From NCBI GenBank assembly GCA_045606265.1, contig JAZURO010000239.1:1-20932 (forward strand): a stretch of DNA of 20,932 bases. The letters are read 5' to 3'. The translations under genes and the position numbers were made by a program. Below are positions 8,469 to 15,052 of this stretch, one piece after another (the stretch's first letter is position 1; each line of letters opens with the position of its first letter). The DNA is from RGIG4608 sp045606265. GTDB lineage: Bacteria > Bacillota > Clostridia > Oscillospirales > CAG-272. Below the pieces are notes generated by a model. The model had not been told where the DNA came from. It saw only the letters and a list, made by a program, of their open reading frames with translations, and ran no database searches.

Positions 8469-9638
8469 TTATGCGCAATATGCGTTTTCATATAAAAATT
8501 TAGTATCGAAATAGATAAACTCAATTTCAATAACAGTAACTTCACTTGCTGTTTTGATTGTACCCTTATAGAGATTCCTTCTTACAACTTCAACGTAGGG
8601 AGTGGGATTGTAATCATATTGGCTTGAAATACTGCCGCCACCCGTAATATTTCCAAACATCTCTCCCCATCCGCCTTCATAATTCAGGTATTCCTGAAAA
8701 TCGTTATAGTGATTGTATGTATAGAAAAGGTATTTTTCATTAATATCAATGATATTATCACCGTTTTTGTCGTATCTTGTATAAACTATGCGTGCCGCAC
8801 CTCGAACTATTTTATTTCCATTGTTATATAGGGCAGCTGTATATGAAGGATCACAGTCGGTACCTGTTGTTCCGATATCCATTTCATAATATCCAAGCTC
8901 GCCGCCGCAACCGGAAATATTAGGAAGCTCGGGTTCGTAAGGATACTTATAAGTATTTCCGGAAAAAGGAGTATGATTAACTCTCAAATACTCACCCCAA
9001 GGACTTGATGAGGGACTTGTCTTTTTATTTGTAGAATAATTGGCGGGGATTTCACCAAATGCGAATACGTATGCAGCCACTTCCTCAAGCGTAACGTATG
9101 CTCCACCCTTGTATATCTTGTTTACTATATTTCCCTCAGAGTCGATAACATAATAAATATTACCGTCAGATGAATAAAGAGCGCTTGTATTTCTTACGAA
9201 AAGTCCGTCCTCTTTGGGTTGATTCTTTGCAATGCTCGGTTCCTGATCCTGCTCGTCAATTGAGCCGGACATAAAGAAATGTATAGTTCTGTAATATGCG
9301 TCCCAATAGCTTTCCGCAGGCGTATAATTTGCATAAAACTCCTCTTTTGTAACGTTCTTATACGGATCGACAGACGGCTTTTCTAACACGTCGGCATCCG
9401 GGTCAAAATACTCAGTATCCGGTTCCGGCGGAGTAGTTACAGTGGTTTGCGACGTTGAAGTCGATGCTGATGTAGTAGTTGATACGGTTGGCTTAGTAGG
9501 TACGGTTGTTGTAGTTGAAGTACCTATGGAGCTTGTATTATCGATTGATGTTGTAACCGATTGCCACGGAAGTATGTCGCAAGAAATCAACATACACATA
9601 AGGACAAACACCACTAAAAACGAGCGTAATATTTTCAT
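8469..9638 (-). CDS. Lipoprotein with barnase-like (microbial RNase N1/T1 family) domain
   Basis: 389 residues. A lipoprotein signal peptide (hydrophobic 5-19, lipobox LISC with C20) is followed by a Ser/Thr/Pro linker (about 28-73) and a globular part. Residues about 181-318 follow barnase from memory: TLEEVAAYVFAFGEIPANY matches the N-terminal helix and LPDNY region; ELPNISG matches its LPGKSG; E252 in YYEMDIG aligns with general base E73; R279 and R283 in VRGAARIVYT align with R83 and R87 with identical spacing; H310 in YTYNHYNDF aligns with general acid H102. Barnase K27 and R59 appear replaced (N204 and Y234, alignment less sure). A calcium-loop-like insert lies at 290-301. This would be a cell-surface RNase for scavenging or competition. 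No barstar-like gene is seen. Activity is unproven. Confidence 0.75.
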   Translation of the reverse strand: MKILRSFLVVFVLMCMLISCDILPWQSVTTSIDNTSSIGTSTTTTVPTKPTVSTTTSASTSTSQTTVTTPPEPDTEYFDPDADVLEKPSVDPYKNVTKEEFYANYTPAESYWDAYYRTIHFFMSGSIDEQDQEPSIAKNQPKEDGLFVRNTSALYSSDGNIYYVIDSEGNIVNKIYKGGAYVTLEEVAAYVFAFGEIPANYSTNKKTSPSSSPWGEYLRVNHTPFSGNTYKYPYEPELPNISGCGGELGYYEMDIGTTGTDCDPSYTAALYNNGNKIVRGAARIVYTRYDKNGDNIIDINEKYLFYTYNHYNDFQEYLNYEGGWGEMFGNITGGGSISSQYDYNPTPYVEVVRRNLYKGTIKTASEVTVIEIEFIYFDTKFLYENAYCA

Positions 9639-9666
9639 AATTTCTCCTAAAATTTGTAATTAATTT

Positions 9667-9695
9667 ATTATATCACAAAATCTTCATTTTGAAAA
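9667..9695 (-). promoter_or_regulatory. Probable extended -10 promoter for the lipoprotein-M32 operon
   Basis: On the minus strand, -10 TATAAT (9667-9672) preceded by TGA, an extended -10 TGn element; the -35 (TTTTCA, 9690-9695, 17-bp spacer) is poor. It is back to back with the xth promoter. Confidence 0.5.
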
Positions 9696-9705
9696 GATAT
9701 TTTAG

Positions 9706-9734
9706 TTGAAAAATTATATTTTTTGTGTTATTAT
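9706..9734 (+). promoter_or_regulatory. Sigma-A promoter for the exonuclease III gene
   Basis: -35 TTGAAA (9706-9711), 17-bp spacer, -10 TATTAT (9729-9734). The predicted start near 9741 excludes translation from the upstream in-frame ATG at 9723. Confidence 0.75.
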
Positions 9735-9748
9735 AGTAATATAAAAGC

Positions 9749-9755
9749 AAAGGAG
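9749..9755 (+). promoter_or_regulatory. Ribosome binding site fixing the ExoIII start
   Basis: AAAGGAG, six bases before the ATG at 9762. Translation from here begins MKFISWNVNG, the normal start of the family. Confidence 0.88.
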
Positions 9756-9761
9756 ATATAT

Positions 9762-10514
9762 ATGAAATTTATTTCTTGGAACGTTAATGGATTCAGGGCC
9801 TGTTTGAACAAAGGATTTGGAGACTTTTTTAATAATGAGGATGCAGATTTCTTCTCTATTCAAGAATCAAAAATGCAACCAGGTCAGGCAGAATTTAATG
9901 CAGATGGTTATTATCAATATTGGTACAGCGCCGAGAAAAAGGGTTATAGCGGAACTGCAATTTTTACCAAGCACGAGCCAATATCGGTAAGATACGGACT
10001 TGGAATTGATGAGCACGATCACGAAGGACGAGCAATAACACTTGAATATGATAATTTTTATCTTTTGAATGTCTATACACCCAATTCCCAAAGAGAGTTA
10101 ACACGTCTTGATTACAGAATGACCTGGGAAGATGCACTCAGACACTATATGATGGAGCTTGATAAGGTTAAACCTGTGATTTACTGTGGAGACCTCAACG
10201 TCGCTCATTGTGAGATAGATCTTAAAAATCCTAAAACAAATCACTTCTCTGCCGGATTTACCGATGAAGAGAGAGGAAAATTCACAGAGCTTTTAGCAAG
10301 TGGTTTTTCGGACACATTCCGTTCTCTTTATCCCGATAAGGTTGAGTATTCGTGGTGGAGTTATATGTTCCAAGCAAGGCAAAAGAACGTTGGATGGAGA
10401 ATTGACTATTTCGTGGTTTCAAACCGCATTTTAGACAAGGTTAAAGAATCAAAAATCCACACCGAAATTATGGGCAGCGACCACTGTCCCGTATCGATAG
10501 AAATTGATATATAA
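9762..10514 (+). CDS. xth: Exodeoxyribonuclease III / AP endonuclease
   Basis: 250 residues from the ATG at 9762, the normal length for ExoIII. It repairs abasic sites and removes 3' blocking groups, with 3'-5' exonuclease activity on double-stranded DNA. The endonuclease/exonuclease/phosphatase fold is marked by N7 in SWNVNG, metal ligand E35 in IQESK, Y105 in VYTPNSQ, D144 and N146 in CGDLNVAH, RIDYFVVS at 213-220, and the catalytic D240-H241 pair in GSDHCPV. The start is fixed by AAAGGAG and by the promoter at 9706-9734. It is monocistronic and converges on tdk. The closest namesakes in Firmicutes are ExoA/Xth. Confidence 0.96.
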   Translation: MKFISWNVNGFRACLNKGFGDFFNNEDADFFSIQESKMQPGQAEFNADGYYQYWYSAEKKGYSGTAIFTKHEPISVRYGLGIDEHDHEGRAITLEYDNFYLLNVYTPNSQRELTRLDYRMTWEDALRHYMMELDKVKPVIYCGDLNVAHCEIDLKNPKTNHFSAGFTDEERGKFTELLASGFSDTFRSLYPDKVEYSWWSYMFQARQKNVGWRIDYFVVSNRILDKVKESKIHTEIMGSDHCPVSIEIDI

Positions 10515-10518
10515 AGAA

Positions 10519-10547
10519 AACCCGACGGTGCCCGTCGGGTTATTTTT
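10519..10547. terminator. Bidirectional terminator between xth and tdk
   Basis: CCCGACGG (10521-10528) pairs perfectly with CCGTCGGG (10532-10539), extended by an A-T pair on each side (AA/TT), with T-rich sequence on the right and A-rich on the left. It overlaps the end of tdk and serves both converging genes. Confidence 0.9.
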
Positions 10548-11115
10548 ATTCTCTTGTCGCCTTTTTCCAGCAGGCGTGACACATTGCAACATAGGAATCG
10601 TTGCCGCCTATGAGGATTTGTCCGCCCTCTGTTACAACCTTACCGTTACCGTCAATTCGTGCGTTAACTACTGCTTTTTTACCGCAGGTGCAAATCGTTT
10701 TGATCTCTGAAATTGAGTCTGCAACCTCAAAGAGACGGTGGCTGCCTTCAAAGGTATGTGTCAAGAAGTCAGTGCGAAGTCCAAAGCAAAGCACCGGGAT
10801 ATCAAGCTCGTCAACTATGCGGCGCAACTGATCTATTTGCGCGCTTGTGAAGAACTGACATTCATCCGCAATTACTGCGTGCGTACTTACGTGGCTCTTG
10901 AATTCTTCAAAAATATCCATTTCAGGAGTGATAATCTGCGCCTTTTGTTCAAGACCGATTCTTGAACGTATTATATCTGCTCCGTCACGGTCATCAATTG
11001 AGGGTTTAATGAGCCATACTCTCATTCCTCTTTCTTCATAGTTGAATTTGGTAATAAGTGCGTTAGCAGTTTTTGATGAGCCCATAGCTCCATATTTGAA
11101 ATACAATTTAGCCAT
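10546..11115 (-). CDS. tdk: Thymidine kinase (type II, zinc-ribbon)
   Basis: 189 residues, typical for bacterial Tdk, which makes dTMP from thymidine and ATP in the salvage pathway. Walker A is GAMGSSKTA at 9-17; the catalytic and Mg-binding DE (E85) is in IADECQFF; the thymidine-binding lasso contains the GGNDSYVAMC segment; the zinc ribbon ligands are C142 and C144 in CTCG and C179 and C182 in CHAC. The start follows an AAAGGAAA site and lies 2 bases after the pepT stop codon, so it is translated from the pepT transcript. Confidence 0.97.
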   Translation of the reverse strand: MAKLYFKYGAMGSSKTANALITKFNYEERGMRVWLIKPSIDDRDGADIIRSRIGLEQKAQIITPEMDIFEEFKSHVSTHAVIADECQFFTSAQIDQLRRIVDELDIPVLCFGLRTDFLTHTFEGSHRLFEVADSISEIKTICTCGKKAVVNARIDGNGKVVTEGGQILIGGNDSYVAMCHACWKKATRE

Positions 11116-11117
11116 TT

Positions 11118-12344
11118 TTATTTCCTTTCAGCATAAGTCGCATTGATTATGAGTCTTTCCACTATTTCAACAACCTTATGAAGTGATTGCACAGAGAGGT
11201 ATTCAAAACGTGAGTGGAAATTTTCTCCGCCCGTGCAAATATTGGGACATGGCAAGCCCATAAAGGACAAGCGTGCTCCATCAGTTCCACCACGAATGGG
11301 CATTATGATCGGCTTAACACCAACCTGCTCCATAGCTTCAACAGCTCTATCGATTGTGTACATATGCTTATCAATGATTTCCTTCATATTGAAATATGAG
11401 TCCTTAACGGTAGCAACACAGCTTCCCTCTCCGTATTTTTCATTGATTTTATCTGCACACTCAAGAAGGAGTTCTTTTTTTGCTCTGAATTTTTTAATAT
11501 CGTGATCACGGATAATGTAAACAAGTGTTGCGCCTTCGCATTCTCCACTCATCTCGATAAGGTGGAAGAAGCCCTCATAACCCTCGGTTTTTGCAGGGAT
11601 TTCATCTGACGGCAAAAGCGCGTTGAAATCCATAGCCATAAGCGACGCATTCTTCATTTTATCCTTAGCAGAACCGGGATGAATTGAAACACCGTTGAAT
11701 TTTACAACTGCGCTTGCTGCATTGAAATTTTCATACTCAATCTCACCAAGAGCGCCGCCGTCAACTGTATACCCGTAATCAGCACCGAATTTTGCAACGT
11801 CAAAGTGATCGGCTCCTCTTCCTATCTCTTCATCAGGTGTAAAGCAAATGCGAATTTTACCGTGAGGAACACCACTTGTTATTATATTTTCAACTGCCGA
11901 AACAATGGCGCAAACTCCGGCTTTATCATCTGCTCCGAGAAGCGTAGTGCCGTCAGTTACAATAAGATCGTCACCAACGTATTTGTTAAGCGAGGGGTAT
12001 TCTGCGCTTGTAAGATAAATGCCCTTTTCTTCATTAAGGCAAATATCACTTCCGTCGTATTTAACTATCTTAGTTTTGATTGGGTAATCTGCGCAGGCAT
12101 CACTTGTATCAACGTGAGCCACAAGACCGAGAGTTACAGTCGAATTTTCAACGTTAGCGGGCAAGGTCGCATAAAGGTAGCCCTTTTCATCAAGCTCCAC
12201 GTCTTCCAGTCCCAAAGCTATAAGCTCATCAGCAATCTCACGGCTTAGAATGAGTTGCTTTGACGTACTTGGTACTGTTTCGCTCGTTTCATCACTCATT
12301 GTGGGAAATGAAACGTATTTCAAAAATCTATCTGTAATATTCAT
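11118..12344 (-). CDS. pepT: Peptidase T (tripeptide aminopeptidase)
   Basis: 408 residues, the standard PepT length. It is a cytosolic two-zinc M20 aminopeptidase that removes the N-terminal residue of tripeptides. Metal ligands are visible: H77 and D79 in VAHVDTSD, D139 in LLGADDKAG, E172/E173 in TPDEEIGRG, D195 in YTVDGGALG and H377 in GGENFHSRFE. The peptide-carboxylate binding segments IHPGSAKDKM and PIRGGTDGARLS are also kept. GGAGG precedes the ATG, and a promoter lies upstream at 12373-12401. First gene of the pepT-tdk pair; peptide and thymidine salvage in one operon is probably a convenience of genome packing. Confidence 0.97.
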   Translation of the reverse strand: MNITDRFLKYVSFPTMSDETSETVPSTSKQLILSREIADELIALGLEDVELDEKGYLYATLPANVENSTVTLGLVAHVDTSDACADYPIKTKIVKYDGSDICLNEEKGIYLTSAEYPSLNKYVGDDLIVTDGTTLLGADDKAGVCAIVSAVENIITSGVPHGKIRICFTPDEEIGRGADHFDVAKFGADYGYTVDGGALGEIEYENFNAASAVVKFNGVSIHPGSAKDKMKNASLMAMDFNALLPSDEIPAKTEGYEGFFHLIEMSGECEGATLVYIIRDHDIKKFRAKKELLLECADKINEKYGEGSCVATVKDSYFNMKEIIDKHMYTIDRAVEAMEQVGVKPIIMPIRGGTDGARLSFMGLPCPNICTGGENFHSRFEYLSVQSLHKVVEIVERLIINATYAERK

Positions 12345-12372
12345 AACTCCTCCATAAATCGAATTTCAATTA

Positions 12373-12401
12373 ATTATACCATATTTTTATTATCTCGGCA
12401 A
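12373..12401 (-). promoter_or_regulatory. Sigma-A promoter for pepT-tdk
   Basis: On the minus strand, -35 TTGCCG (12396-12401), 17-bp spacer, perfect -10 TATAAT (12373-12378). The predicted start is near 12366, giving a short leader of about 22 bases. Confidence 0.78.
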
Positions 12402-12434
12402 TAGCAAAAGGCAACAAAATAAAAATTATTTTTC

Positions 12435-12463
12435 TTTACAAATTCATATTTGTATGATATAAT
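12435..12463 (+). promoter_or_regulatory. Sigma-A promoter for the five-gene plus-strand run
   Basis: -35 TTTACA (12435-12440), 17-bp spacer, perfect -10 TATAAT (12458-12463). The leader to the ATG at 12502 is about 30 bases, with a weak GAGGT ribosome binding site. No catabolite-repression (cre) palindrome is obvious around it. Confidence 0.8.
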
Positions 12464-12501
12464 TACTGTGTATGATTATATTAAAATGAGGTAGATGCAG
12501 A

Positions 12502-13050
12502 ATGAGTTATATACTGACGTATAAGAAAAAGGAGTTTTATCCTCTCTCACCGAAACCAACTGATATTGATATTGAAGACATTGCGCACGCACTCTCTCTT
12601 CTTTGCCGCGCAAACGGACACTTTAAGCACTTCTATTCGGTTGGACTTCATTCACTTAACTGTGCATACGAAGCGCAGGCACGCGGATATTCACAAAACG
12701 TTATCCTTGGCTGCCTTATTCACGATGCAAGCGAAGCATATCTTGCAGATATAACCCGTCCTGTAAAAAAGCATTTACAGAGATACCTTGAAATCGAAAA
12801 CGTGCTTCAAACTGAAATCTTTAACAAGTGGATCCCTGATCTGTCTGATGAAGAAAAGAAGCTGGTATTCGAAATTGATGATGCGATCCTATATTATGAA
12901 TTTACTACTCTTTTCGGCGAGAAGATTTTTGATTACGTACCAATGCTTCTCTCCTCGCCGAGATTTGAGTTTATTGAATTTTCAAAGGTTGAAAATGAAT
13001 TTTTTGAGCTTTTTTACAAGCTGAATAAAGAAGATAAGGAAGTAGATTAA
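12502..13050 (+). CDS. HD-domain phosphohydrolase, YfbR-like nucleotidase
   Basis: 182 residues. An HD-fold metal phosphohydrolase: first ligand H50 in FYSVGLHSLN, the HD pair H74-D75 and E78 in CLIHDASEAYLADITRPVK, and a further acid in the late helix near EIDDAILYYEF. The layout (gentle N-terminus, RANGHFKHFYSV, then HDASEAYLADI...P.K) matches the small HD family related to YfbR, whose members hydrolyse deoxynucleoside monophosphates; many copies occur in phages and Firmicutes. Cytosolic. The stop codon overlaps the start of the next gene (TAATG). The exact substrate is not decided by sequence. Confidence 0.85.
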   Translation: MSYILTYKKKEFYPLSPKPTDIDIEDIAHALSLLCRANGHFKHFYSVGLHSLNCAYEAQARGYSQNVILGCLIHDASEAYLADITRPVKKHLQRYLEIENVLQTEIFNKWIPDLSDEEKKLVFEIDDAILYYEFTTLFGEKIFDYVPMLLSSPRFEFIEFSKVENEFFELFYKLNKEDKEVD

Positions 13051-14333
13051 TGAAGGGCTATAAAAGCTTTAATTGGTTCAAGCTCGATAATGCGGCTAAA
13101 ATATATCCCGCTTCACACAACAGGTATTACAGCAATCTGTTTCGTATGTCGGCAACTCTTTATGAGGACGTAGATATTCGAGTTCTTGAACAGGCAATAA
13201 AAAATACAATACCACGTTTTCCAAGCATAGCTGCCCGTCTTTCCGAGGGACTGTTTTGGTATTATTTGCGTCCTGTGGACACGCCTCCCCCGATATTTGC
13301 CGAATACAGCTATCCGCTTGCATATATGACCAAAAAGGAACTTAAAACCTGCGCTTTCAGGGTAATTGTTTACAGAAAAAGAATTGCACTTGAAATTTTC
13401 CACTCCCTGACAGATGGAACCGGCGGATTAATATTTTTGAAATCCCTTGTTGCAGAATATCTGGAGCTTAAACACGAAATTGAAATTCCCTGTGAAAACG
13501 GTGTTTATTCCCGAAAAGAGCGTCCAAAGCATTATGAGACCGAGGACAGCTTCCTGAAAAATTCCGGCCCTGTCAAAGAAACGAGAAAAGATACTGATGC
13601 GTGGCGAATAGACGGAACCCTTGAAGAAGACGGATATATTAACGTGACATTCTTTCAAATGTCAAGTGAAAAAATCATTCAAATGGCTCGTGAGAAAAAG
13701 GTGTCCGTCAACACCTTCCTCTGTGCAGTATTAATGAAGGCAATTTTGAATCTTGAATTCGATCTTATAAAAAATCCCAAAAAATACAAGCCCGTTAAGG
13801 TGCTGATTCCGATCAATTTGCGGCCTATATTCAACAGCAAAACCCTTAGAAATTTTGCGCTTTATACAATCCCCGAAATCGATCCCCGTCTTGGTGATTA
13901 TACACTTGATGAAATTATCAACGTAGTTCATCATAAGGTTGGTATGTATGCCACAAAAAAGAATATGGCAAAAATGATTGAAACTAACGTTGCAGATGAA
14001 AGAAACGTTGCTTTGAGAATAGTTCCCCTCTTTATTAAGAATCTTGTAATGAAGATAGTCTTCAACACCTTTGGCGAAAAGAAATCCTGTCTTACACTTT
14101 CTAATCTTGGTGAAATCAAAATGCCCGAGAATATGAAAGAATATATTGACAGAGTTGACTTTATTCTCGGCCCCCAGGCGCAAGCGCCTTATAATTGCAG
14201 TGCTTATACCTTCCGCGGTATTCTTAACGTAACCTTCACACGTGATATTAAGGAAGCACGTCTTGAAACTTACTTCTTCCGTGAATTACAAAAGCTTGGA
14301 GTTGAAGTAACCGTACAATCAAATCAAAGATAG
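13050..14333 (+). CDS. Condensation-domain acyltransferase-like protein
   Basis: 427 residues of the chloramphenicol acetyltransferase/NRPS condensation fold, of the stand-alone type grouped as COG4908 or 'alcohol acetyltransferase-like'. The active-site motif HxxxDG is present as HSLTDG (H118, D122, G123). A hydrophobic, basic stretch VKVLIPINLRPIF near 250-262 is the usual second landmark. No adenylation or carrier domain is attached, and none is nearby, so it is not part of an NRPS here. An AAGGAAG site lies 7 bases upstream and the ATG overlaps the HD gene stop. The next gene, a zinc-ribbon membrane protein, begins 11 bases later. I infer the pair works together at the membrane to transfer an acyl group; donor and acceptor are unknown. 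Confidence 0.82.
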   Translation: MKGYKSFNWFKLDNAAKIYPASHNRYYSNLFRMSATLYEDVDIRVLEQAIKNTIPRFPSIAARLSEGLFWYYLRPVDTPPPIFAEYSYPLAYMTKKELKTCAFRVIVYRKRIALEIFHSLTDGTGGLIFLKSLVAEYLELKHEIEIPCENGVYSRKERPKHYETEDSFLKNSGPVKETRKDTDAWRIDGTLEEDGYINVTFFQMSSEKIIQMAREKKVSVNTFLCAVLMKAILNLEFDLIKNPKKYKPVKVLIPINLRPIFNSKTLRNFALYTIPEIDPRLGDYTLDEIINVVHHKVGMYATKKNMAKMIETNVADERNVALRIVPLFIKNLVMKIVFNTFGEKKSCLTLSNLGEIKMPENMKEYIDRVDFILGPQAQAPYNCSAYTFRGILNVTFTRDIKEARLETYFFRELQKLGVEVTVQSNQR

Positions 14334-14344
14334 GAGAATTTAAT

Positions 14345-15037
14345 ATGTATTGTGCAAACTGTGGCGTCAAGCTCGCAGATACCGAAAAGAATTGTCCGCT
14401 TTGCGGAACCGAGGCATATCATCCCTCAATAGAAAGACCCGAGGTTGCGCCTCTCTATCCCAAGGATTATATACCTAAAAACGAATTAAGCAAAACAACC
14501 ATACATATCATTATTTTAACTTTATTCTTAATACCCATTTTTGTAACATTTTACAGTGATTTCTACTTGAATCGGGCATTGACCTGGTCTCCATTCGTTA
14601 TGTTTGCGTTAGGCCTTTTGTATATTATTGCAATCCTGCCCTCCTGGTTCAAAAAACCGACACCCGCAGTTTTTGTTCCACTTGACTTTTTTATGATCGC
14701 TTTATATTTACACTATATTAATTTTGCAACTGACGGTGACTGGTTTTTAACACTCGCTTTCCCACTTGTAACCTACCTTGGTTTGATAGTAACTGCCGCT
14801 GCAGTATTGCTCTATTATCTTAAAAAAGGTCATTTGTACGTTCTCGGTGCGTTCTTTATTGCTCTTGGATTTTATATGGATATAATCGAGCTGTTTTTGA
14901 TGGTAACGTTCAAAATGAGCTTCGACGGATGGTCTCTCTATCCTATGATTCCCTTAGTTCTTATGGGACTTGCATTAATTGCAATTTCAATAAGCAGAAA
15001 TGCACGCTCTATTCTTGCGCGCAAGCTGCACTTTTAA
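14345..15037 (+). CDS. Zinc-ribbon multi-pass membrane protein (DUF6320-like)
   Basis: 230 residues. An N-terminal zinc ribbon has C3 and C6 in YCANCG and C17 and C20 in CPLCG. A short linker follows, then about six membrane segments at roughly 52-70, 80-100, 109-127, 132-158, 164-190 and 198-217. I believe this matches the DUF6320 family, often found beside stand-alone condensation-domain proteins in Firmicutes, but the family name is from memory. AGGAG sits 8 bases before the ATG, overlapping the upstream stop codon. No enzymatic motif is visible; a membrane anchor or partner for the acyltransferase-like protein is the natural guess. Confidence 0.8.
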   Translation: MYCANCGVKLADTEKNCPLCGTEAYHPSIERPEVAPLYPKDYIPKNELSKTTIHIIILTLFLIPIFVTFYSDFYLNRALTWSPFVMFALGLLYIIAILPSWFKKPTPAVFVPLDFFMIALYLHYINFATDGDWFLTLAFPLVTYLGLIVTAAAVLLYYLKKGHLYVLGAFFIALGFYMDIIELFLMVTFKMSFDGWSLYPMIPLVLMGLALIAISISRNARSILARKLHF

Positions 15038-15041
15038 TTAC

Positions 15042-15047
15042 AGGTGA
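15042..15047 (+). promoter_or_regulatory. Ribosome binding site deciding the GH36 start
   Basis: AGGTGA, five bases before the ATG at 15053. The GTG at 15044 lies inside this site, so it is unlikely to be the start. Confidence 0.7.
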
Positions 15048-15052
15048 TTTCT

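Noticed and set aside
9420..9560. Repeat or CRISPR-like array in the Thr/Ser-rich stretch
   Set aside because: The short ACA/ACT-type repeats are codon repeats of the lipoprotein's Ser/Thr linker, in frame, with no spacer pattern.
11805..12248. Plus-strand frame of 147 codons opposite pepT
   Set aside because: Shadow of pepT; composition is Cys/Asn/Ile-rich with no start signal, and the opposite strand encodes a complete PepT.
15044..15052. GTG start for the alpha-galactosidase
   Set aside because: The GTG lies within the AGGTGA ribosome binding site for the ATG at 15053, which is the better start.
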